This document shows positions 43,131 through 52,091 of a stretch of 64,000 nt of DNA, piece by piece. Below the pieces are notes generated by a model. That model was not told the origin of the DNA. It searched no databases and saw only the letters and a list, made by a program, of their open reading frames with translations. The stretch spans positions 3,412,501 through 3,476,500 of the forward strand of contig NC_080042.1 in NCBI RefSeq assembly GCF_012489685.1, read 5' to 3'. The DNA is from Lotus japonicus (lineage: Eukaryota > Streptophyta > Magnoliopsida > Fabales > Fabaceae). How positions within the stretch are numbered: position 1 is the first letter of the stretch; each line of letters opens with the position of its first letter. Position numbers and translations under genes: made by a program.

Positions 43131-44429
43131 ATGACAGCAACAATGGCTAGAGCTATTGAACAACTCACCGCTTTCTTGACCGAACAAGCGGAAAGAGCTG
43201 GGAATGGAGGTGGACACCAACCAGCAGCGGAGGATGTTTACCACGGATTCGACATGTTTCTGAAACGAGATCCACCAAAGTTTGAAGGGGGTTACAATCC
43301 CGATGGAGCGTATGAGTGGATCCGAGAGTTAGAAAGGATTTATGAGATGTTGGTATGTGCTGACCCGCGTAAGGTTGCTTTTGCTAGTTATTTACTTTCA
43401 GGAGAAGCTAGGACATGGTGGACTGGAGTAAGAGGAAGGATAACTCCAGCGGAAGGAGCCATAACCTGGGAGATCTTTAAGAATGCGTTTCTGGAAAAGT
43501 ACTTCCCGGCGGATGCGAAGGGAAGGAAGGAGATGGAATTCTTAGAGTTAAAGCAAGGTATGATGTCAGTAGGAGAGTATGCAGCTAAGTTTGAAGAACT
43601 GTGTCGGTTCCACCCACATTATAGTACAGCAGCTGATGAGACCTCAAAGTGTGTCAAGTTTGAATATGGACTGAGGCCAGACATCAGAACTGCTGTGGGA
43701 CATGACCAGATTCGGAACTTTGCTACTCTAGTACAGAAGTGTAGGATTTTTGAGGAAAATGAGAAGTCCAGGAAGGAGTACTTGAAGGGGCAAGGTGTTA
43801 ATAAGGCACCGAAGAAGAAAGAGGAAAGAAGGAAGCCCTACTTTAGGCCACCCGAGCAAGTGAGAAATCAGTTCGGAAATCGAACAGGAGGATTTGGATT
43901 CCACAATAGGACAAGTGGATTCAATCCTAGCAATCCGTTCTGCGTAAGGTGCCGAAAGAATGGACACAGCGCTCCGGAGTGTAGAGCCGTGTTAGGGGAA
44001 CAAGCTAGTACACAGGCTAGCGGAAATGGGAATCGAAACCCTACCGCTACAACAGGCGAGGGAAGTAACAGAGGCGCACCGGAACCAAAGGATAACCGGA
44101 AGTTTGGACGACCCGCGAATAAGGGGAAGGTGTTTGCAATGACGCTGGAGGAGGCAGTTGAGGCGCCAGAACTTATCCAAGGTACGTGTTATGTTAATAT
44201 TTTTCCTTTAAGTGTTTTATATGATTCGGGTGCAACACATTCGTTTATATCACAAGAGATGGTCAAACAATTAGGTATACCAGTGAAAAGTTTGGCGTGG
44301 GACTTAGAAGTAAGTACCCCAACTAGAAATACCTGTAGAACCTCGAAGGTTTGTAGAGACTGTAGGTTAGAAAACTTAGGAAGAACCTTTAGGCAAGACT
44401 TAGTGTGCTTACCCTTAGAAGGATTATAA
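43131..44429 (+). pseudogene. Tekay-3 gag and protease region
   Basis: ATG at 43131 (MTATMARAIEQLTAFLTEQA). The capsid-like core has PPKFEGGYNPDGAYEWIREL, WWTGVRGRITPAEGAITWEI and AFLEKYFPADAKGRKEMEF. One CCHC knuckle is seen, CVRCRKNGHSAPEC (about 43940). The protease motif YDSGATHSFISQEMV follows at about 44220, so gag and protease share one frame. TAA at 44427 stops translation before [10 protein letters not shown]. Tekay-2 has Asp at the corresponding residue. This is the longest uninterrupted stretch of the element, 432 codons. Confidence 0.88.
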
Positions 44430-46190
44430 GTAATATTAGGAATGGATTGGCTAGCGGCCAACGATGCAACCCTGAACTGTAGGAGGAAGACGGTTACTTT
44501 TGGGACTAGCGAAGGAGACGCTAAGTGGATTAAGCGAACCGAAGAGGTAGGAAAAGCGCCCGAGAGCGAATCAAACGTACTTTTAGGAGCACTAGATGCG
44601 GATAGGGACGACTTAGGTATAGAAGGGATACCCGTAGCAAGGGAGTTTCTTGACGTTTTCCCCGAGGAAGTGTTAGATTTACCACCAGAATGAGAAGTCG
44701 AATTCTCTATAGACTTAGTTCCTGGAACATGACCTATCTCTATAGCCCCGTATAGGATGTCACCGGTGGAACTAGCGGAGTTGAAGAAGCAAGTGGAGGA
44801 GCTTATGGATAAGAAGTTTGTGCGGCCGAGTGTATCCCCTCGGGGAGCACCAGTTCTTTTGGTAAAGAAGAAGGATGGTGGCATGAGGTTGTGCGTAGAC
44901 TATCGGCAACTAAACAAGGTGACGATCAAGAATAAGTACCCGTTGCCTAGGATTGATGATTTGATGGATCAGTTAAGAGGAGCTGAAGTCTTCTCCAAGA
45001 TAGATCTGCGATCCGGATACCATCAAATTCGAGTGAAGAAGGAAGACGTACCGAAGACGGCCTTTCGGACCAAATATGGGCATTATGAGTATTTAGTAAT
45101 GTCGTTCGGAGTGACTAATGCACCTGCGATATTCATGGACTACCTGAATCGTATCTTTAAACCGTATCTCGACAAGTTTGTTGTGGTCTTCATTGATGAT
45201 ATTCTGATCTACTCGAGGAGCAAGCGAGAGCATGAAGAACACCTCTGAATAGTATTGGGAATACTAAGAGAACCACAGCTATACTCCAAGCTATCCAAGT
45301 GTGAATTTTGGTTAGAATTTGTGCAATTTTTAGGACACGTGGTGAGTAAGGCAGGAATAGCGGTCGACCTAGCGAAGGCAGAGGCAGTTAACTCATGGGA
45401 AGCACCCAAGACGGTTACGGAAGTGCGAAGTTTTCTCGGACTGGCAGGATATTACCGGCGATTCATCGAAGGATTTTCCAGGATCGCGATGCCATTAACC
45501 AAGTTAACAAAGAAGGATCAGCCTTATAAATGGACGCCAGAGTGCGAAACGAGATTTAAGGAACTCATGAAAAGGCTAACTACGTCACCAATTTTGGTAT
45601 TGCCCGATCCCACAAAGGAATTTGAAGTGTATTGTGACGCGTCAAAGATGGGACTAGGATGCCTGCTAATGTAAGAGCGGAAAGTAGTAGCGTACTCATC
45701 AAGACAACTTAGGCCTCATGAAGTGAATTACCCCACTCATGACCTGGAGCTAGCAGAAGTAGTGTTTGCGCTCAAGATCCGGAGACACCACTTGTATGGT
45801 GCGAACTTCACGGTGTTTAGCGATCATAAGAGTCTCAAGTATCTATTTGACCAAAAGGAGTTGAATATGAGACAAAGGAGATGGGTAGAATTCTTGAAGG
45901 ATTACGATTTCAAGTTACAGTACCACCCAGGAAAAGCAAATGTGGTAGCAGATGCGCTAAGTAGGAAGAGCTTGCACGTCTCAGTGATGATGATAGAGGA
46001 ACTGAAGCTATTGGAAGCGTTTAGAGACCGGAACCTAGCTGTGGAACTGTGACTAAAGCAGATGAAGTTCGGTATGGTTATGGTAACAAGCGAATATCTA
46101 GAGGAAATTAAGCGAGGTCAAGAGGAAGACCAGGGTTTTCAAGAGCAGATGAGGAAAAATGAAGGCGAGAAGCTAACCAAAGGGAGAGAC
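44430..46190 (+). pseudogene. Tekay-3 pol, 5' part (RT, RNase H)
   Basis: Continues the gag frame. RT motifs are [19 protein letters not shown] (about 44860) and [15 protein letters not shown] (about 45185). RNase H includes [16 protein letters not shown] (about 45630) and [20 protein letters not shown] (about 45810). In-frame stops are at 44691, 44730, 45246, 45672 and 46050. The frame never shifts, so the damage is by point mutation. It is cut at 46190 by the Sirevirus within GAGAC. Confidence 0.9.
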
Positions 46191-47401
46191 TGAAGGTATG
46201 AAAAAAGGTAGAAAGGGGGGGTTTGAATAACGTTTTCAGTACAAAACTTCCACCTTAAAGATTTTGACAAATCTTTCGAGAACTTAAGTGCTAAAGATAA
46301 GAGATAGAGAAGCACACAAGGATTTTATCCTGGTTCACTTGATAAATCACTCAAGCTACTCCAGTCCACCCGTTAAGGTGATTTCTTCCTTCTTAGAATG
46401 AAGGCAATCCACTAATCAGGTAAGAGTTACAACTGCACTTGAAACCTACAAGTGACTAACAATTACACTGACTTAGCTCACACTAAGATTCACTCTCTTA
46501 GTCTTCTCTAGGATCCGATCAACCTTGATCTCCTAAAGGAACTAAACAAACTGTTTATCAAAGAAATGTTTACAAGAGATTTGCTTCTAAAAAGCTAATA
46601 GTAAACTCAATGAATTTCAGATGAAAGAAGGCTTAGAATATTTTGAATATGTCTTGCGCGTATGTGAATGTTTCTTCACGCCGCTTCTTTCAATCTTCAG
46701 CCTCTATATATACTCCAAGGATTAGGGTTGAGCGTTGCATGGGAAATGCTACCGTTGGAGGGCAGTTCTGGAAAATCCAGCTTCTGCTGTGGCTGAGAAC
46801 GTTAGGTAGGTCGTCAGGAAGGTACACTTGCTTTTGTACTTGGATAGCGACTTGACCTTTTAACCTAAGAGACTTCTGATCAGAGGAATGCTTCGTATTG
46901 GAACTTGTGAAGCCGGTTGATCAGAGTCAGAGGGAAAGCACAGATCCTCTGACCATTGTATCTTCTGATTCTGAACTCAGAGGGAAGAACATGGCCTTCA
47001 GAGTTTCTTGCTTCTGGACTTCAGAGTTTCCACTATTCAGCTTCTGGATCTTCAGAGTCTTCTACACCATCAGAACATCTGAACCTTCAGTGTTTCTTGG
47101 TTATCAGAACTTCTGGATCTTCAGAGCTTCTAGCGACTGAGTCCACATCAGAGTTTGTATAGCTTCAGAACTTCTGAAGCTTTTCCACTGTTCATACTGA
47201 ACATGGTGAATGCGAAAGCGTTGCTTGGGTTACCCTTTATACACAGTGCTTCTGATTTGTGTGAGATTGAGTTGAGGTTAGAGCCTGTAAATAGCACACT
47301 CAGAAAAACACGTTAGAGTACCACAATTGTTCATATCAAAAGATTAACTTGTAATCATCAAAACATAGAGTTGTACTACTAGATCAAAACTTGATCTTAC
47401 A
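46191..47401 (-). repeat. 3' LTR of the Sirevirus
   Basis: Plus-strand TGAAGGTATG...GATCTTACA, the reverse complement of TGTAAGATC...CATACCTTCA. Same length as the other LTR. Confidence 0.95.
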
Positions 47402-47954
47402 ATCTCCCCCTTTTTGATGATGACAAAACTAAAATTTTTGATGAACAATTCTTAAACATTAAACTGAATTCACTCAGAGTTTAGAGATATAGAATAAGAC
47501 TTATCCTGATGTGAATAGTTTATCTTGCTCATTCTGAATTCAAGTCACTGCTTGATTCTGAACTTAGCTCCCCCTGAATCTAATACTTGATGAAAACGTT
47601 AGTAAAGTCTAGATTCTGAGCTAAATAATATAAGAGTTCAGAGTGAAACACTTATGACATAGATGAAAATCGAATAATCAGAGCGCATAAGTGATCAGAG
47701 TCATGGACAAGGTATCAGAGTCTTGGGTATCAGAGTCAACTTAGAATCACTTCAGAAGAAGTGAAATGTATTCCTTGTATTTGCCCAGTGACACATCTAT
47801 GGTCATGAAGGTGGAACTCTTAAAATCTCCAAAAGAAAAATAAATCACACTAACACATCTTACACATCAAAAACTGGGTTTACTCCCCCTTTTTGGCATA
47901 AGCAAAAAGCCTGGGGTGTGAAAAACTTAGCTTGAAGTACAAGGTACTCCCCCT
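47402..47954 (-). other. Multiple polypurine tracts upstream of the Sirevirus 3' LTR
   Basis: On the minus strand, AAAAAGGGGGAG lies directly at the LTR (47404-47415). Three more GGGGGAG tracts occur at about 47568-47575, 47883-47895 and 47947-47954. Several polypurine tracts before the 3' LTR are a reported Sirevirus hallmark. The tract at the LTR is the likely plus-strand primer. Confidence 0.8.
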
Positions 47955-48142
47955 TAGAGAAGGTCTAAGTTTAAAGAAAACGAAAGCGATGTAAGAATCA
48001 GAGTTAGGCGAAATAAATAAAAGAGTTAATGCAAGGGATGAACGTTTACCACCGGTCAAGTGAGTAAATAGAAGGGTCAGTTACCAAGAACTTAACCTCG
48101 AGAAACTGTAGGAGCATTAACTTGCAGAGAGAAAGTGAAGCC

Positions 48143-48150
48143 TATAAAAA
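48143..48150 (+). promoter_or_regulatory. TATA box for the antisense ORF in the Sirevirus
   Basis: TATAAAAA in GCCTATAAAAAGCG, 54 bp before the ATG at 48204 and on the opposite strand to the retrotransposon genes. The spacing leaves a leader of about 25 nt. Confidence 0.6.
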
Positions 48151-48203
48151 GCGTTGGAGAGAAAGGTAAGCTTCACACCTCGAATAATTTTCAGTGAAAA
48201 AGA

Positions 48204-48596
48204 ATGGCATCATACAACGTAGCACTAGAAGAGCTGAGGAAGAAGGCCTTTGAAGAGGACTTGTTCCTGAACATCAGGCATCCAGAGGGTACAACGACCA
48301 TCTCGGAGCTAACACGGACACTGCTGGAAGAGGACCTGCGTCCAGAGTTGGAGAGAGACCTGAAGGAATTTCTTGCCTTCGTGGAGGAGGTGCAAGAACT
48401 CAGCCGGCTTGAACTCAAGCTGCTGGAAGAGAAAGAGTGTTTGGAAGAGAAGCTCAAGACTTCAGAAGAGATTCTGGAGAGGGATGAGCTAAAGAACAGG
48501 CTCAGCAACATCCAGCATGTACTGGAGAGTCTGGAGAAAGATAGGTCAGAGCAGCGCCAGGAGTGCAGAAGAATGAGGAGAGATCCTCCATTCTAG
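48204..48596 (+). CDS. Antisense coiled-coil ORF inside the Sirevirus, 130 aa
   Basis: Encoded against the retrotransposon genes, between the env-like ORF and the 3' LTR. ATG at 48204 (MASYNVALEELRKKAFEEDL), stop TAG at 48594-48596. The protein is rich in Glu, Leu, Arg and Lys. It has a long heptad-like region (ELERDLKEFLAFVEEVQELS, LELKLLEEKECLEEKLKTS, KNRLSNIQHVLESLEKDR) that should form a coiled coil, a likely homo- or hetero-oligomer. The C-terminus is basic (RRMRRDPPF). No signal peptide or membrane segment is seen. A TATA box lies upstream and AATAAA 45 bp downstream, so it looks like an independent gene. I do not recognise the family. Additional ORFs, sometimes antisense, are known in some plant LTR retrotransposons. 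Confidence 0.65.
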   Translation: MASYNVALEELRKKAFEEDLFLNIRHPEGTTTISELTRTLLEEDLRPELERDLKEFLAFVEEVQELSRLELKLLEEKECLEEKLKTSEEILERDELKNRLSNIQHVLESLEKDRSEQRQECRRMRRDPPF

Positions 48597-48641
48597 ACTT
48601 TTTAGGGAAGTAATGTATGATGTAAACGCAAAAAGATTATG

Positions 48642-48647
48642 AATAAA
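48642..48647 (+). terminator. Polyadenylation signal after the antisense ORF
   Basis: AATAAA in ATGAATAAAACG, 45 bp after the stop codon. Confidence 0.5.
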
Positions 48648-48795
48648 ACGAGTTTAGCAAACATATGTGACACAAGTATATAGATATGCATATATAATCA
48701 CAAACGGATAAAATAGAATAAGTAAATAAAAAGAAACAGAGTTTAATCAAAAGAAAAACAAAGTTAACGAAAAAGAAAAAGAAGAGATCCTAAAA

Positions 48796-51648
48796 CTAAG
48801 GTTTGTCAGTGCGTCGCAGAAGTTCCATCATCATGTGCTTCATCTCAATCAGCATGGATTCATGAGTGTCAAGACGTTGTTCCATGATGTCGAGTCTGGA
48901 TGAGCTTGACTGAGTAGAACTGGAAGGAACATTCTGAGCAGCTTGAGGATCTGGAATGGAAGCAGAAGCAGCAGGAGTTAACACAACTGGTGCAAGTGCT
49001 TGGCATCTAAGAGCTTCAGCCTCAGCTTCAAGTCGCTCTGCCTCAAGTCTGGCTTGTTCAGCTTGAGCTGCTGCTTGACGTGCAGCTTCTTCTGCTTGTT
49101 CTTTCTTTCTCTTGGCTTCTTCAATAGCTTCAAGAAGCTTATTTCTCTGTTCTTGTTCATGAAGAGCCACCCTTCTAGCAAACCTTTGCTTGGCAGCCTC
49201 AATCCTCTGACTTCCCTCTGCATGCAGGAGCTGCATCATAATTGGAACTTGAGCCACTAGCCAAGTGCTGAGATTGTTCCACTCATCAGCCACACTTTCA
49301 GCATTCTCACTGAGGTCAGTCTGACCGTGCACATTGCGGAGCCTCAAGGAGGCTTCATGATAGAAAATATTGATGCACTCAGAGAGAGAGGTGGGTTGAA
49401 GGTGAGTATAGGGAATTATGGAGAGGTTGGTTTCAGGAGAGGCTGGGTGATTGCTGCTATGAGCTTCAGAGACACCTTGTGGAGAACCAATGTTAATCAT
49501 AGGAGCATTTGGTTCAGAGGTTCCAAGGTGGGGGTCTGAAGTTTCAACCAGAGGATGAGGTGATCTAACCGAGGATTGGTTAGACACTGAATGTTCGGGT
49601 TCAGGTTCTGGTTGAATAGGCTCTTGATGGTCAGGGACATGGTGAGCTTGTTGAACCAAGGGGTCTGCCTCTTGTAAAGGATTAGCCAAGATAGGTTCAT
49701 CTGGGTCTACTAGACGTTCAGGTCTAGGGCCAGGATATCTCCTAGGGCTTGGACAAGTTAGGTAATATTCTTCCAAGGTAGACACCTTTTCTTTTCTAAC
49801 CTCCATGAATTTTCTAATGGATTCAGAGTTATTGGAGGGAGAAGAATCAGCAACATTGATTGGGAAGGATACAGGTGTAAAGGCTGTTGAAGAGTCTGTA
49901 TCCGTGGTTTTGGCAGCAGGACGTTCTGATGCTCTGGGAACAGAGTGATCAGACGTTCTGGGTTGTGGTTCTGTTTGATTTGGCTCGGGTTGGTCATGGA
50001 TGATTGGTTCAGAGGATAATGGGTCGTACGGAATGGTGAGGAGAGAGGTTGGTTCTTCTGACCTAGAAGGTTGGTTCTGAAGCAAATTCCAGAGAGGTGC
50101 TTCAGTAGGAGAAGGTTGAAAGAAGGAAGATCTTGGGGAATGTGGTGGAGTGGTAGTTTGTGCGGCTGGCTGGGATTCAGGAATAGGAGTGAGGGGATTG
50201 GAGGAGTGTTTGAGCATAGCAGAAATAGGGAGTGCATCAAATAAATTCAAATCATCATCAGAGGCAAGTGCAGGCTTACTTGAATGTGCTGATGATCGAG
50301 TCACTCTGGCAGGAGGTTCAGTCCTTCTAACCATTTCAGCAGCTGGTTCCACCCGAGTAGGTTTCACCACGATTCTGACCTTCTTCTTCTTCTTCTTTGG
50401 AGGACCATCCTCACTATCATCACCATCATCAGGCTTTCTCTTTGTCTTCTTGACCAGAGGGACATCAGATTCCTCAGAAGATTCGTCCAGAACCATCTTC
50501 CTCTGAGCTTTCCTCTTGGGAGGAGAAGGAAACTCTGGAGCTGGTGGTAGTCTGCTGACGAAATCATCAAGGTCAATTTCGAATCCTTGAGCCCTAAGAT
50601 CTTCAACATAGCATCTGATGGCGTCAGGATTGTCCGCTTGTGTCCACAGAGGGTAGTCATTCAGAGGCATTCTTCTTCCTCTGATCTCAGAAGATGTGTC
50701 TTCATGAGCAGGAGCAATCTTCTTCTGGACCAAACCCATCTTCTTCAGAGAATTTGCAGTGAAGACATCACTGACAATAGTGCTCAAATCCTCTGTGCAA
50801 CCAGCATTGATCAAATCTTGCACCAAGTTGCTTTCAATGAGAAAGTCTGAGAGCAGCCTCCCAAAAGGGATATATTTGATTGCAGACTTGATGGAGGCGG
50901 TGGTGCGAGACTTCCGGATGCATTCCTTCAAGTAGGAGAACAGGAAGTAGGGAAGGCAGATCTTCTCCTGATTTTGGATGAAGAACAACATCGCCTTCTG
51001 GTTGAAGTTGATGTAGTCTGGGGAACTGCCCTTCGGTCTCTGGTTTATGCAGTTGAGCAGGATCTTGTGCCAGATCCTGAGTTTGGGGTGAAGATCCATC
51101 ACCTTGTAACTCGTCTTGCCCGGTTTGAAGGTGGTGTACAGAGCCTGGTTGACTATGTCCTTGGTGCTGGGTTTCAGCTTCGATTCCGTCAGTTGGAACC
51201 GATACCCATAAGCAGTTTCTGCACCTAGCAGATTCACGAATGACTTCTCTGTGATGATGATCTTTCTGCCAAGAATGTGAGAGACCACTTGAGTATCATC
51301 GCAGTCTGCGTGCTTCCAGAATTCCTTTACCAGTTTCTCATACACTGGTCCTCGAAGTCGGTTGAAGTAATTTCCCCAACCTTGAGCTTGGACTTCAGGA
51401 CGAAGATCAAACCCATTTGCAGCCAAGTTGTCGAGGTTGAATCTCCATTCTGCCAGGACTTGGAGTTCCTCAGGAGGATAAACACAGTGAACGGCACAGC
51501 CCCGTTCTGCAATTGGAACACTCTGTTCTTGAGCTTGAACTTGTTCTTGAGTTGGATTCTCAGAGCCCCTTTGACCCGTTGCTAGACCAACTACCATGTG
51601 AAGGAACTGAGGTGCATCTGCAGTAGATCTTCTGGTTTGTCTCACCAT
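48796..51648 (-). CDS. Sirevirus env-like ORF, about 950 aa, uninterrupted
   Basis: The frame is open from 51804, but the Met at 51648 (MVRQTRRSTADAPQFLHMVV) is the more likely start, because it lies next to conserved-looking sequence. An N-terminal globular half includes ILGRKIIITEKSFVNLLGAE, HPKLRIWHKILLNCINQRPK and IKYIPFGRLLSDFLIESN. A lysine-rich stretch (GPPKKKKKKVRIVVKPTRVE, about 50370) may be nuclear-localising. A long Pro/Ser/Glu-rich middle follows, and near the end a coiled coil (EQAEEAARQAAAQAEQARLE) leads to MLIEMKHMMMELLRRTDKP. I see no clear signal peptide, membrane segment or fusion-like motif, so 'env-like' describes its position after pol, not a proven role. Similar ORFs sit downstream of pol in legume Sireviruses. 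It remains open, as pol nearly does. Confidence 0.8.
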   Translation of the reverse strand: MVRQTRRSTADAPQFLHMVVGLATGQRGSENPTQEQVQAQEQSVPIAERGCAVHCVYPPEELQVLAEWRFNLDNLAANGFDLRPEVQAQGWGNYFNRLRGPVYEKLVKEFWKHADCDDTQVVSHILGRKIIITEKSFVNLLGAETAYGYRFQLTESKLKPSTKDIVNQALYTTFKPGKTSYKVMDLHPKLRIWHKILLNCINQRPKGSSPDYINFNQKAMLFFIQNQEKICLPYFLFSYLKECIRKSRTTASIKSAIKYIPFGRLLSDFLIESNLVQDLINAGCTEDLSTIVSDVFTANSLKKMGLVQKKIAPAHEDTSSEIRGRRMPLNDYPLWTQADNPDAIRCYVEDLRAQGFEIDLDDFVSRLPPAPEFPSPPKRKAQRKMVLDESSEESDVPLVKKTKRKPDDGDDSEDGPPKKKKKKVRIVVKPTRVEPAAEMVRRTEPPARVTRSSAHSSKPALASDDDLNLFDALPISAMLKHSSNPLTPIPESQPAAQTTTPPHSPRSSFFQPSPTEAPLWNLLQNQPSRSEEPTSLLTIPYDPLSSEPIIHDQPEPNQTEPQPRTSDHSVPRASERPAAKTTDTDSSTAFTPVSFPINVADSSPSNNSESIRKFMEVRKEKVSTLEEYYLTCPSPRRYPGPRPERLVDPDEPILANPLQEADPLVQQAHHVPDHQEPIQPEPEPEHSVSNQSSVRSPHPLVETSDPHLGTSEPNAPMINIGSPQGVSEAHSSNHPASPETNLSIIPYTHLQPTSLSECINIFYHEASLRLRNVHGQTDLSENAESVADEWNNLSTWLVAQVPIMMQLLHAEGSQRIEAAKQRFARRVALHEQEQRNKLLEAIEEAKRKKEQAEEAARQAAAQAEQARLEAERLEAEAEALRCQALAPVVLTPAASASIPDPQAAQNVPSSSTQSSSSRLDIMEQRLDTHESMLIEMKHMMMELLRRTDKP

Positions 51649-52091
51649 TTTGAAGAGGTTGAAGGTTTGAGGTAGAAGATGAAGGTTGAAAGATGAAGAG
51701 AGATCGAGAGAGAAATTGAGAACAAGGCGGTTTTGAAAAGCAGAGAGAGCGAGAGTGAAAACCGGAAGTGAAAGAGAACGTGTGTGTATAGTGGGTTTTA
51801 TCAAATAACCGTTGTTGATTCAAAAAGCACTTTAAGATCAACGGTTGAAAATTAAAGATAGATAGTAACAGTAAAATACACAATCACACACAGGAGATAA
51901 GCATATCTACACGCAATCATAACAGACTGTCACACGGGCACAAGGAACTATGCATCAGAAATTCTGACGCACGTGTTGTTGTCTCAGCTTCAGAGTCAGT
52001 ACCAGTGGGCACACACACTCAGATTGAGTTACCTTCTGGACTAGACATCTTCTGATCAAGAAGTATCATAGTCAGAGGTTCTGATCCATCT
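51649..52091 (-). other. Spacer between Sirevirus pol and env-like ORF
   Basis: About 440 bp without a domain. It may carry the signal by which the downstream ORF is expressed (splicing or internal promoter). No convincing TATA box or splice acceptor was identified by eye. Confidence 0.45.

Noticed and set aside
48191..48511. Ser-rich minus-strand ORF opposite the coiled-coil ORF
   Set aside because: Its composition is the mirror of Glu/Lys-rich codons on the plus strand; it is a shadow.
49000..50506. Plus-strand ORFs opposite the env-like ORF
   Set aside because: They are shadows of the long minus-strand frame, low-complexity and without TATA or AATAAA.
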